From Acidimicrobiales bacterium (GTDB taxonomy: Bacteria > Actinomycetota > Acidimicrobiia > Acidimicrobiales > MedAcidi-G1), in contig JASLKK010000007.1 in assembly GCA_030747595.1 (NCBI GenBank), positions 62,001 to 126,000 on the forward strand: 64,000 nt of DNA, read 5' to 3'. Shown here piece by piece: positions 1-7,549 of the stretch. Position 1 is the stretch's first letter. Each line of letters opens with the position of its first letter. Made by a program: the position numbers and the translations under genes. The notes under the pieces were generated by a model. The model had not been told where the DNA came from. It ran no database searches and saw only the letters and a program-made list of their open reading frames with translations.

Positions 1-1215
1 GGAACCGTTGCCGCTATAAAGCTCGTAGCCCCAGCGAGCAATGTTGGCCGGGGTCGACACGATTCCCGCTGTAGCCCAAGCCAGCCGTGCATCTTGTTCG
101 TACCAGTCGTCAGCCGTGTTCCCGTACCGGGTCCTGTCCAACTCGATCATGTCGCCGAACCCACTTCCCCCCCAGTAATCAAGGTCCGTGTATGGGCGTG
201 CCGTGCCTTCGGGAACTGGTTCATCGGGGAGCAGTACGGCAGCAATGTCGAGCGGATCGAGGAATCGTTCTCGGTAGAGGACAGAGAGATCCTTTCCGGT
301 GTGTAGCTCAGCGACCATTCCAAGGAGAAAGTTGTTCGAATCGGAGTACTCGTACTCCCCGGGTTCAACCCATGGGTCCTTTATTAGACCAACTGTGTCC
401 ACTGGCTTCCACGACGGTTTCTTGACGACCCAGAGCAAATCCAGGTTGTTCTCTTCGCCTGCTCCCGCTGCGAAGGGACGAATACCTGAACGCATGCTCA
501 AGAGTTCGTGGACAGTTACGGCGCCGTTGATCGTCGTTGGGTCGAGCAACGAATAGTCAGGATCGGCTGACAGGACCGATTCGAGAGAGTCAGTGAGTTG
601 GAAGTGGCCGTCCTCGACTAGATCAAGGATCAGCGCAGCCAGAAATGTCTTAGAGGTGCTACGGATAAGTGTCGGCGTACTAGTCGTCATCGGCGTCGTT
701 GCCGAAGCGTCTCCGACCGCGTATGTCCACAGGAATCCATCGGTGAAGACGGCGACTGCCATACCAGACTTGTAGGTGCCCATGGCCGTGAACTCGCTGT
801 CCACGACTGCCTTGAATCCATCTTGGGTCTGGTTGTTAAACGCGCCGAAGTTTGTTGGTGCTTCAAAGTCAGGTGCAGGCAGTACGACCTTTGGTGCCGC
901 TGTCGTGGTTGGTGCCGCTGTCGTCGCAGGAGCCGCTGTAGTCGTAGGTGCCACCGTTGTGGTTGGTGCCGCTGTAGTGGTTGGAGCCGCTGTAGTGGTT
1001 GGTGCCGCTGTCGTCGCAGGAGCCGCTGTAGTGGTTGGTGCCGCTGTCGTCGCAGGAGCCGCTGTAGTGGTTGGTGCCGCTGTAGTGGTTGGTGCCGCTG
1101 TCGTCGTAATGGATGGTTCTTTAGTTGTCGTCGTGCCTGGTGCTGCTGTGTCTGAACTTCCACCACAGGCCGATGCAACCAGAACAAGCGTCATGACCAC
1201 TGCAAGTGTCCTCAT
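1..1215 (-). CDS. beta-lactamase-family serine hydrolase lipoprotein (partial, C-terminus off window)
   Basis: Predicted exported lipoprotein of the class C beta-lactamase / DD-peptidase-like serine hydrolase family. About 405 codons are visible and the C-terminal end lies beyond the left edge. The N-terminus is a short lipoprotein signal (MRTLAVVMTLVLVASAC) with Cys17 as the likely lipidated residue. Residues 37-108 are twelve hexapeptides of type (T/A)TTAAP, a flexible Thr/Ala/Pro linker holding the enzyme off the membrane. The catalytic domain shows the Ser-x-x-Lys motif STSK at 186-189. It has YSDSN at 290-294 in the place of the usual Tyr-x-Asn, and GIVSTPANIARW, a family-typical segment, further on. 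The third (KTG-like) motif would be off window. The start at ATG 1215 is chosen because it yields the signal peptide. The substrate (muropeptide, ester or beta-lactam) cannot be told. Confidence 0.85.
   Translation of the reverse strand, partial: MRTLAVVMTLVLVASACGGSSDTAAPGTTTTKEPSITTTAAPTTTAAPTTTAAPATTAAPTTTAAPATTAAPTTTAAPTTTAAPTTTVAPTTTAAPATTAAPTTTAAPKVVLPAPDFEAPTNFGAFNNQTQDGFKAVVDSEFTAMGTYKSGMAVAVFTDGFLWTYAVGDASATTPMTTSTPTLIRSTSKTFLAALILDLVEDGHFQLTDSLESVLSADPDYSLLDPTTINGAVTVHELLSMRSGIRPFAAGAGEENNLDLLWVVKKPSWKPVDTVGLIKDPWVEPGEYEYSDSNNFLLGMVAELHTGKDLSVLYRERFLDPLDIAAVLLPDEPVPEGTARPYTDLDYWGGSGFGDMIELDRTRYGNTADDWYEQDARLAWATAGIVSTPANIARWGYELYSGNGS
892..1107 (-). repeat. 12-copy 18-bp coding minisatellite (TTTAAP linker)
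   Basis: Exactly twelve in-frame 18-bp units encode (T/A)TTAAP, with one TTTVAP variant (unit 9). The units differ mainly at synonymous positions and at the first codon (acc/acg versus gcg), and some neighbouring units are near-identical. This suggests growth by slippage or unequal exchange. The tract is the linker of the serine hydrolase lipoprotein. Confidence 0.95.
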
Positions 1216-1327
1216 CTCGTAAGTCTGCCACCCCATCTCGGAGGTGGAGGTGGTCCTAGGTACGAACCCCTAGGTGTAGATACGTGCAGGCGGGTCAGCG
1301 CCTAGCGGTTAGGCCTACCATCAGCGC

Positions 1328-2581
1328 ATGGTCTCCGAGGGAACACTGAGCGGGCGCATGGCCCGCACCACCATCGCTGAGGGGTTTCACATCCTTCCTG
1401 GCATGGGCAACTGTCTGGCTGCGGAGACCGACGCCGGGATGGTCATCGTCGACGGCGGGCCGGTCGCGGTGGCGCCCCAGATGATTGATCACCTACGTGG
1501 AATCACCGACGCCCCTGTTCACGCGATCTGCTACAGCCATGGCCACAACTCGTACAACGCGGGGCTTGGAGCCTGGCTAGAGCACGCCGCAGACCGGGGG
1601 GACCCGCCACCTCGTCTGGTGGCTCACGTCAATATTTTGGACCGCTACTCCCGCTACCGAGAGACCCACCATCTCCAAGCCCGAATGGCCGCCGTGCAAT
1701 TCCCGGGGCGCAACGGGGTTCCCCTAGCCGCTCTTGATGACGTATTTGTCCACGTCGATCCCACCGAGACCTTCGAAGACCACCTGGTGCTCGTAGAGGG
1801 CTCCCGACCTGTGGAGGCCTACTGGGCTCCCTCGGAGACCGACGACGCTCTGGCCCTGTGGTTTCCTGCGGATGGTCTTCTCTACGGTGGCCCAGCCACC
1901 CCAGCCGACTCCATCCCCAACGTGGGTACTCCTCTACGTACCCAGAGGTTCACCGTCCGGTGGGCCGACACCCTGGACCGTCTGGCCGCCCTAGGCGCCC
2001 AGACTCTGGTCACCGAATTCGGTCCGGTGGTATCCGGTGCTGAGATGGTGCGAGAACGTCTGACCATGACCGCCGAAGCACTGCGCTGGCTTCGAGTCGA
2101 GGTGGTCCAAAGGATGAACCGAGGCATGAGCGAGGCTGAGATTCTCGCCGACATGTCTTACCCGCCCGAATTGTTTGACCACCCGTGGATGGCCCCTACT
2201 TACGGCTGTGCCGACTACATCGTGCGAGATCTCTACCGAGAGGAGAATGGGTGGTGGGACCGCAACCCCACCACTCTGCATCCATCCCCACCTGACCAGG
2301 CGGCTTTCGAGATTCTGTCCGCCCTAGGCGATCCAGCGACCGTGGTGGATAGGGCCAAGGATCTCGCACAAGGGGGGCAGACCCAACTGGCCCTCCACGT
2401 CATTGACCTGGTGGCCCTGGCCCCCGGCGATGACCCGGTGGTAGCCGAGGCCCGTGTCGTCAAGGCCGAGTTGTGTCGGGTGCGTTCCAAGGAGGTGGAG
2501 CCCTTCGTGTCGAAGTCCTGCTACCGCTCATCAGCCCGGCTTCTAGACGAGGGCCACACCTCCTGGCAAGACCTCCCCTGA
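1328..2581 (+). CDS. alkyl-sulfatase-like MBL-fold protein with altered metal-binding motif
   Basis: 417-residue protein resembling the BDS1/SdsA1 alkyl sulfatase branch of the metallo-beta-lactamase superfamily, without the C-terminal SCP2-like domain of full-length members. Residues ~15-245 fit the MBL fold. The signature that should read H-x-H-x-D-H is instead SHGHNSYN at 70-77, so the Asp and third His are Ser75 and Tyr76. The later metal-His segment appears as VTEFGPV instead of a His-containing GHGP-type motif. Residues ~255-330 match the alkyl sulfatase dimerisation domain, including NRGMSEAEI and the ENGWWDRNPTTLHP stretch (family: GWFDGNP..LHP). The protein may be catalytically changed or inactive. 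The start is uncertain: ATG 1358 is an in-frame alternative and neither has a strong Shine-Dalgarno sequence. It points toward, and ends just before, the tRNA-Val terminator. Confidence 0.7.
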   Translation: MVSEGTLSGRMARTTIAEGFHILPGMGNCLAAETDAGMVIVDGGPVAVAPQMIDHLRGITDAPVHAICYSHGHNSYNAGLGAWLEHAADRGDPPPRLVAHVNILDRYSRYRETHHLQARMAAVQFPGRNGVPLAALDDVFVHVDPTETFEDHLVLVEGSRPVEAYWAPSETDDALALWFPADGLLYGGPATPADSIPNVGTPLRTQRFTVRWADTLDRLAALGAQTLVTEFGPVVSGAEMVRERLTMTAEALRWLRVEVVQRMNRGMSEAEILADMSYPPELFDHPWMAPTYGCADYIVRDLYREENGWWDRNPTTLHPSPPDQAAFEILSALGDPATVVDRAKDLAQGGQTQLALHVIDLVALAPGDDPVVAEARVVKAELCRVRSKEVEPFVSKSCYRSSARLLDEGHTSWQDLP

Positions 2582-2630
2582 CGGGTCGACGTGCAGGCGG
2601 TGCGTCCGACGGTGCCCCATAACGCACAAA

Positions 2631-2652
2631 TGACCAGCATTTCCGCTGGTCA
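2631..2652 (-). terminator. probable rho-independent terminator after tRNA-Val
   Basis: Perfect 8-bp stem (TGACCAGC/GCTGGTCA) with a 6-nt loop. Reading on the minus strand it starts 4 nt after the tRNA-Val 3' end and is followed by TTTGTGCGTT. The T-tract is short, so termination strength is uncertain. It could also serve the converging alkyl-sulfatase-like gene. Confidence 0.65.
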
Positions 2653-2655
2653 CCG

Positions 2656-2732
2656 TGGTGGGCCGTGAGGGATTCGAACCCCCGACCCCCTGCGCGTCAT
2701 GCAGGTGCTCTAGCCAACTGAGCTAACGGCCC
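2656..2732 (-). tRNA. tRNA-Val (GAC)
   Basis: Full cloverleaf on the minus strand: 7-bp acceptor stem (GGGCCGT/ACGGCCC), D-arm TAGCTCAGTTGGCTAGAGC, a 5-bp anticodon stem CCTGC/GCAGG with loop ATGACGC (T33, anticodon GAC), and a T-arm with TTCGAAT loop. The 3' CCA is encoded in the DNA. Confidence 0.93.
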
Positions 2733-2787
2733 CGGAACGACACAGGCTAGCGGTCGCCCTTTAGTGGCACACCCAGCGAGAGATGGG

Positions 2788-3384
2788 TCAGCGGGAGCCA
2801 AACGACCAGGGACCACGGTCCAACAACGCGCCACCAACCAGCAGTACCCCACCGAGCGCCACCACTGGTAGGCCGCTGCCTACCGACCGTTCGAGCGACG
2901 AGACGGCGTCGACGGCCCGCACGTCGGAGATCTCCAGACCGGCCACTGCCAGCAGCACGCCCCCGGCTAGCAGCAGCACCAGCTTGTGCACCAGCCCCCG
3001 CTGTCCGATCCACAGTGCCCCGGTCACTCCGGCGGCAACCAGGCCGGTAACCAGCACGAGCACGGCATCGCCGGCGAGATCCCACCCGATCAGGTGGTCG
3101 ACGGCTCCGTCGGCCCGATCCACAACGATCCACGGCAGGAACGTCCCCATGATGGCCAGCACCACGCCGACCGTCGCCGCCATCGCCGCCAGGCCGTTGC
3201 CCGCGGGTCGTTCCCGACGCGGTGGGTCGCCCCCGAGGTCGGGTGGACCGACCGGCGGCGCGTCGCCGGGATGTACGGCCCTGATGCCGAACGGCGGCGT
3301 ATGGGGCAGCGGCGAATCAGCCCCGCGGGCACGGTCATCGCTGGTGCTGGCCTCGACCTCGTCGGCCGATTCCTGATCATCCAT
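2788..3384 (-). CDS. small integral membrane protein of unknown function
   Basis: 198-residue protein that I do not recognise. Residues 1-63 are a hydrophilic, acidic then Pro/Gly-rich cytoplasmic-type tail. They are followed by four probable membrane segments at about 64-85, 105-125, 134-150 and 172-190, with a short Asp/Arg-rich connection after the first (VDRADGAVDH). There is no signal peptide and no catalytic motif. The gene lies between tRNA-Cys (60 nt upstream) and tRNA-Val (55 nt downstream) on the same strand, so all three could share one transcript. The start is ATG 3384, preceded by a G-rich stretch. It is probably a lineage-specific membrane protein. Confidence 0.75.
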   Translation of the reverse strand: MDDQESADEVEASTSDDRARGADSPLPHTPPFGIRAVHPGDAPPVGPPDLGGDPPRRERPAGNGLAAMAATVGVVLAIMGTFLPWIVVDRADGAVDHLIGWDLAGDAVLVLVTGLVAAGVTGALWIGQRGLVHKLVLLLAGGVLLAVAGLEISDVRAVDAVSSLERSVGSGLPVVALGGVLLVGGALLDRGPWSFGSR

Positions 3385-3444
3385 GGGTTCCCCCGTTTCT
3401 CATCGGTCGCCCCGACCCGCTGTTGCGGATCGCCCGATCAGTCG

Positions 3445-3519
3445 AGCACCGGGCGGGATTTGAACCCGCGGCTTTACGGCTTTGCAGGCCGTCCCCTTGG
3501 GCCTCTCGGGCACCGGTGC
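3445..3519 (-). tRNA. tRNA-Cys (GCA)
   Basis: Cloverleaf on the minus strand with acceptor stem GCACCGG/CCGGTGC, anticodon stem ACGGC/GCCGT, loop CTGCAAA (anticodon GCA) and T-arm GCGGG-TTCAAAT-CCCGC. The discriminator base is U73, the known identity element of tRNA-Cys. CCA is not encoded, unlike in the tRNA-Val and tRNA-Gly genes of this window. Confidence 0.93.
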
Positions 3520-3572
3520 ATCTCTCCGGTCGGAACCGGAGCAGAGCCAATGGTAGCGCTGCGTCCCCGGCC

Positions 3573-4046
3573 TCAATCGGGCCGGTCCTCGGCCAACTTC
3601 ACCGTGCAGGTGCCCTGGGCCAGAGCCACCAGACGCATCCCGTCGTCGGCCAGGTTCTCGACCCGGATCGAGACCACCGCGGATCGCTTCGTCATGGCCT
3701 CGATGGTGGCCGTGGCCCGGCACGTCCCCTCCGACACCGGCTTGAGGTAGTTGACCTTGAACTCGGTGGTGGCCGCCCATGACCCCGGCGGCATCACCGG
3801 GTAGAGGACCACGCCCAGGCAGTGGTCACAGAGGGCGGCCAGGCAACCCCCGTGCATGTTTCCGATGAATGACAGGTGCTGGTCGTCCACGTCGAACTCG
3901 GCGACCAGGCGGCCGGCCGATATCTCCTCGTGGCGGATCCCCAGAAATCCGTCGATGCAGGTGTCGGACTTCCGCCCGACCATGAAATCGATGAAGCCCT
4001 GGTTCCGGACCTGTAGCCCGGACGCAGGAAGATCTTGTGTGGTCAT
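3573..4046 (-). CDS. PaaI-family hotdog thioesterase
   Basis: 157-residue single-domain hotdog protein, the usual size for PaaI/YbgC-like acyl-CoA thioesterases. The hallmark segment GNMHGGCLAALCDHCLG at 62-78 holds the conserved His-Gly-Gly and the helical Asp (His65, Asp74). It is followed by the beta-strand region TTEFKVNYLKPV. Members hydrolyse aryl- or acyl-CoA thioesters in the cytoplasm, but the substrate cannot be read from sequence. The start at ATG 4046 has GGAG about 9 nt upstream. It is divergent from the LLM-class oxidoreductase gene, with 66 bp between the starts. Confidence 0.85.
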   Translation of the reverse strand: MTTQDLPASGLQVRNQGFIDFMVGRKSDTCIDGFLGIRHEEISAGRLVAEFDVDDQHLSFIGNMHGGCLAALCDHCLGVVLYPVMPPGSWAATTEFKVNYLKPVSEGTCRATATIEAMTKRSAVVSIRVENLADDGMRLVALAQGTCTVKLAEDRPD

Positions 4047-4112
4047 CGTCGGCTCTCCTCACCCCGTCGGGGATGGTCGTCGCCCACGCTATGCACCAGC
4101 AAGGATGGGGCC

Positions 4113-5180
4113 ATGACCGGCCCGAGGATGCGAACCGCCATCCAACTGGCTGCCGAGCAGGCGCCGTGGCCCGAGCATGTCGCATGGGTCGTCGAAGCCG
4201 AACGCCTGGGCATCGACCACTGCTGGGTGGCCGAAGCGTGGGGTGGGGATGCCGCCACGCCGATCGCCGGCCTTTCCCAACACGTCGAGCGGATGACCTT
4301 CGGTTCGGGCGTCTTCCAGGTGGGTGCCCGGTCAGCGGCCAACACCGCCATGACGGCCCTCACTCTTCAGCACATCACGGGTGGTCGGTTCAGCCTTGGC
4401 CTCGGGGCGTCGGGACCCCAGGTGGTCGAAGGGCTACACGGCGTGCCGTTCGCTCGCCCGCTCACCCGGATGCGTGAGACCATCGAGGTGGTTCGGATGG
4501 CCGAGGCCGGTGATCGTCTGGCCATCAACGGTGAACAGATCTGCCTTCCCCTGCCCGGCGGGGAGGGCAAGGCTCTCCGTTTGGCCCTACGACCGCCGGC
4601 CGGATCGGACTATCCACCCCTTCCGATCTACATCGCCTCGTTGTCGCCGAGGATGCTGGCCCTCACCGGCGAGGTGGCCGACGGTTGGTTGGGGACGAGC
4701 TTTGTCCCGGAAGGGGCAGCATCGTCTTTCGAGTCCCTGACGGCGGGGGCTCAACGGGCCGGGAGGTCGCTAACCGACCTGGACCTCTGCCAGGGCGCCG
4801 AGGTGGCCTTCGCCCGCGACGAGGCGGACCTGACCGCCATGGTCGACATGCGACGGGCCGGGCTGGCGTTCAGCCTCGGCGGCATGGGGTCGGCCGACAC
4901 CAACTTCTACAACGACGCGTACGCCCGCCAGGGCTTCGCCGAGGTGGCCGCCGAATCCCAGCGCCTCTGGCTGGCTGGCGACCGGGCGGCCGCCTCCTCG
5001 GTCATCCCCGACGAGATGGTGCTGGCCACCACCCTGCTGGGCACTGAGGAGATGGTGGCCGAACGCCTCCGGGTGTGGCACGACGTCGGCATCACCCACG
5101 TCCGCCTCTACCCGGCCGGCGACAACATTGAGGAACGCCTCGAGACGCTTGGACGGGCGCTGGACCTCATTCCCACCTGA
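4113..5180 (+). CDS. LLM-class (F420-dependent type) oxidoreductase
   Basis: 355-residue TIM-barrel protein of the luciferase-like monooxygenase superfamily, most like actinobacterial F420-dependent oxidoreductases. Supporting segments are the N-terminal WVVEAERLGIDHCWVAEAWG, ITGGRFSLGLGASGPQVVEG (cofactor-binding loop), PIYIASLSPRMLALTGEVAD and the C-terminal THVRLYPAG. The start was set at ATG 4113 because AAGGA lies 7 nt upstream. An in-frame ATG 26 codons earlier would overlap the divergent thioesterase gene. It is followed 50 bp later by another F420-type gene on the same strand, which supports an F420-using organism. The substrate is unknown. Confidence 0.88.
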   Translation: MTGPRMRTAIQLAAEQAPWPEHVAWVVEAERLGIDHCWVAEAWGGDAATPIAGLSQHVERMTFGSGVFQVGARSAANTAMTALTLQHITGGRFSLGLGASGPQVVEGLHGVPFARPLTRMRETIEVVRMAEAGDRLAINGEQICLPLPGGEGKALRLALRPPAGSDYPPLPIYIASLSPRMLALTGEVADGWLGTSFVPEGAASSFESLTAGAQRAGRSLTDLDLCQGAEVAFARDEADLTAMVDMRRAGLAFSLGGMGSADTNFYNDAYARQGFAEVAAESQRLWLAGDRAAASSVIPDEMVLATTLLGTEEMVAERLRVWHDVGITHVRLYPAGDNIEERLETLGRALDLIPT

Positions 5181-5230
5181 GTGGAGTCCCGCTGGGAGGT
5201 CGCGCTGTGCCCGGCCATAGGGTCGATGCC

Positions 5231-5662
5231 ATGAGCGACACCGATTACGCACCGAGCCCCTGGGAGCCCGTTGCCGACCACGTCGAGCGCTATCTGGCTA
5301 CCGACGGCGTCGATGGCTTCGAGTTCAATGGTGCCGAATGCATCATCCTGACCACGATCGGTCGAAAGTCCGGCATGGTCCGGCGGTCGCCGCTGATCCG
5401 TGTCCACGACGGCGAGTTCTATCTCGTGGTTGCCTCGATGGGCGGTGCGCCCAGGAACCCGATCTGGTACCTGAATCTGGCGGCCAACCCGGAGGTCACC
5501 ATCCAGGACCGGGCTGAGGTCCACGAGCTGATGGCCCGCACTGCTTCGCCCGAGGAGAAAGCTGAACGCTGGCCGGCCGCATTGGCCGCATGGCCCGCCT
5601 ATGCCGAGTACCAGACGAAGACCGACCGCGACATCCCCTTGGTGGTCTGCGAACCCCGCTGA
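5231..5662 (+). CDS. deazaflavin (F420)-dependent nitroreductase-family protein
   Basis: 143-residue split-barrel protein of the Ddn family of actinobacterial F420H2-dependent reductases. The family signatures are GRKSGMVRRSPLI near residues 46-58 and NPIWYLNLAANPEVTI near 80-95. Members reduce quinones or nitroaromatics using deazaflavin F420. The ATG at 5231 is preferred to an earlier in-frame start at 5207 because family members begin close to this point and AGGG lies 8 nt upstream. It runs convergently toward the CoA-binding protein gene, which ends 19 bp away. Confidence 0.87.
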   Translation: MSDTDYAPSPWEPVADHVERYLATDGVDGFEFNGAECIILTTIGRKSGMVRRSPLIRVHDGEFYLVVASMGGAPRNPIWYLNLAANPEVTIQDRAEVHELMARTASPEEKAERWPAALAAWPAYAEYQTKTDRDIPLVVCEPR

Positions 5663-5680
5663 CCAGGACTTCTCTGTCGG

Positions 5681-6184
5681 TCAGCGTTTGCGACCGGACT
5701 CCCGCTTCGAGTTGATGACGCCGGTGTCGAAGCCGGCCAGGTGTAGGCCGCCGTGGAAGCGGGCGTGCTCGATCTTCAGGCAACGGTCCATCACCAGGTC
5801 CATGCCTGCGTCGAGCACGGTCCGGGCCGCCTCGGGGCTCCACAGACCGAACTGGGTCCAGAACACCGGGGCACCCGCGGCCACTGCCTCGTCGGCGACC
5901 TCGGGCACGTCGTCCAGCCGACGGAACACGTCCACGCAGTCGGGCACCACCGGTAGATCGGCAAGCGTCGGCACGCAGGGCCGACCGAGAATCTCGTCGG
6001 CCATCGGGTTCACGAAGTAGACCTCGTAGTCGGTACCCAGCAAGTAGGTAGCTACAAAGTTGCTGGGGCGGGAGGGGTTGGCCGACACCCCGACCATGGC
6101 GATGGTCCGTATCCTGGCCAGCAGATCGCGGCGCTCGACGGCCGATGGTGGGGTCCAGCCGTCGATGGCCGGCCACCCGCTCAC
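5681..6184 (-). CDS. CoA-binding domain protein (YccU-like)
   Basis: 167-residue protein with a single CoA-binding Rossmann domain like the N-terminal domain of succinyl-CoA synthetase alpha. Evidence is IAMVGVSANPSRPS near the N-terminus (nucleotide loop), the strand VYFVNPMADEILG, and VFWTQFGLWSPEAA, which family members show as W.Q.G. Such stand-alone proteins bind CoA but have no settled enzymatic role. The GTG start at 6184 overlaps the metY stop codon (GTGA), so the two genes are likely co-translated. The gene is the downstream member of the metY unit. Confidence 0.85.
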   Translation of the reverse strand: MSGWPAIDGWTPPSAVERRDLLARIRTIAMVGVSANPSRPSNFVATYLLGTDYEVYFVNPMADEILGRPCVPTLADLPVVPDCVDVFRRLDDVPEVADEAVAAGAPVFWTQFGLWSPEAARTVLDAGMDLVMDRCLKIEHARFHGGLHLAGFDTGVINSKRESGRKR

Positions 6185-7479
6185 TGGGCACCGCCGGTGA
6201 GGGCCTGGTCAAGGTCCCACAGGATGTCGTCGACGTCTTCGAGGCCGACAGAGAGCCGCACCATGTCGGAACTCACACCACCGGCGACCATGGCCTCCTC
6301 GGAGAGTTGCTGGTGGGTGGTCGACGCCGGGTGGATGACCAGCGTGCGGGCGTCGCCGATGTTGGCGAGGTGACTCACCAACTGCAATCGCTCGATGAAA
6401 GCCGCTCCGGCCGCCCGGCCGGCACCTCCCTCGGCAGCAATACCGAACGTGAACACGGCACCGGGTCCATCGGGCAGGTATCGATCGGCCAGGGCCCGAT
6501 ACGGAGAGCCAGCCAACCCTGGGTAGGCGACCCACGAGACTGCGGGGTGTCCGTCCAGGAACTCGGCGACGACCCGAGCGTTGGCCACGTGCTCGACCAT
6601 CCGTTGGGGCAGGGTTTCGAGACCCTGTAGGAGCAGGAAGGCGTTGAACGGCGACAGGGACGCTCCGACGTCACGGAGCTGCTCGGCCCGCAGCTTGGTA
6701 CAGAAGGCGAACTCGCCGAAATTCTCCCAGAACCGGAGGCCGTTGTACCCGGCGTTGGGTTCAGTCATCTGCGGGAAGCGGCCGCTCCCCCAATCGAACC
6801 GACCCGACTCGACGACCACACCGCCGATTGACGTGCCGTGACCACCGATGAACTTGGTGGCCGAGTGGACGACGATGTCGGCCCCGTGCTCTATGGGACG
6901 ACACAACCACGGAGTGGCGAACGTGGAATCCACCACCAGCGGCAGGTCGTGGGCATGGGCCACGTCGGCCACCGCCGCCACGTCGGCCACCGACCCTGAT
7001 GGGTTGCCGATGATCTCCGTGTACAGGAAGCGGGTGTCGTCGTCGATCCGGGCGGCGAAGGCTTCAGGGTCGTCGCCGTCCACGAAACGAGCGTCGATCC
7101 CGAATCGACCCAGGGTGGTGTCGAACATGGTGTGGGTGCCGCCGTACAGCGCGGACGAAGCTACGAAGTTGGTGCCCGCCTCAGCGAGGGCCGCTGCGGT
7201 GAGAAACTCGGCGGCCTGACCCGACGAAGTCGCCACCGCGCCGATGCCTCCCTCCAGGCTGGCCATGCGCTCCTCAAATGCCGCAACGGTCGGGTTGGAC
7301 ATCCTCGAGTAGATCGTCCCGTACTTCTGGAGGGCGAACAGGTCGGCAGCATCGGCCGCGTCGTCGAACACAAAGCTTGTGGACTGGTAGATGGGCACGG
7401 CCCGCGCCCCGGTGGTCGGATCAGGCTGTCCCCCAGCGTGCAGCGCCCGGGTCCGGAAACCCCACTCGCGGTCGGTCAT
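6181..7479 (-). CDS. metY: O-acetyl-L-homoserine sulfhydrylase (PLP)
   Basis: 432-residue PLP enzyme of the Cys/Met metabolism family, at the length typical of MetY (longer than cystathionine synthases). It makes homocysteine from O-acetylhomoserine and sulfide in the cytoplasm. The PLP lysine lies in HSATKFIGGHGT (Lys209) and the cofactor Asp in VVDSTFATPW (Asp184). The start RALHAGG and the motif YSRMSNPT fit the family. The gene is separate from metX, which lies 15 kb away. I saw no SAM riboswitch in the 70 bp upstream. It is followed by an overlapping CoA-binding gene and preceded by a sulfurtransferase gene on the same strand, suggesting a sulfur-metabolism group. Confidence 0.93.
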   Translation of the reverse strand: MTDREWGFRTRALHAGGQPDPTTGARAVPIYQSTSFVFDDAADAADLFALQKYGTIYSRMSNPTVAAFEERMASLEGGIGAVATSSGQAAEFLTAAALAEAGTNFVASSALYGGTHTMFDTTLGRFGIDARFVDGDDPEAFAARIDDDTRFLYTEIIGNPSGSVADVAAVADVAHAHDLPLVVDSTFATPWLCRPIEHGADIVVHSATKFIGGHGTSIGGVVVESGRFDWGSGRFPQMTEPNAGYNGLRFWENFGEFAFCTKLRAEQLRDVGASLSPFNAFLLLQGLETLPQRMVEHVANARVVAEFLDGHPAVSWVAYPGLAGSPYRALADRYLPDGPGAVFTFGIAAEGGAGRAAGAAFIERLQLVSHLANIGDARTLVIHPASTTHQQLSEEAMVAGGVSSDMVRLSVGLEDVDDILWDLDQALTGGAQ

Positions 7480-7549
7480 GGACAGAATCTAGGCGTCGTG
7501 CATGCTGATCAACCGGTGACCGTCAGACGTTGGGCCGCCTTCTCGCCGC

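Noticed and set aside
892-1107. Regular short repeats that could suggest a CRISPR array
   Set aside because: Units are contiguous 18-bp coding repeats with no spacers, and no cas genes are present.
776-1222. Open plus-strand frames over the 18-bp repeat region (Val/Ala- and Arg/Cys-rich peptides)
   Set aside because: They are antisense shadows of the lipoprotein linker. The minus frame has a signal peptide, a lipobox and catalytic motifs.
3423-3782. Plus-strand frame reading through tRNA-Cys and the thioesterase gene
   Set aside because: It crosses a complete tRNA gene and is antisense to a well-supported CDS; this is a commonly seen spurious tRNA-derived peptide.
7480-7549. Possible SAM riboswitch upstream of metY
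   Set aside because: The gap to the preceding gene is only 70 bp and lacks GGCAACC or any matching hairpin.
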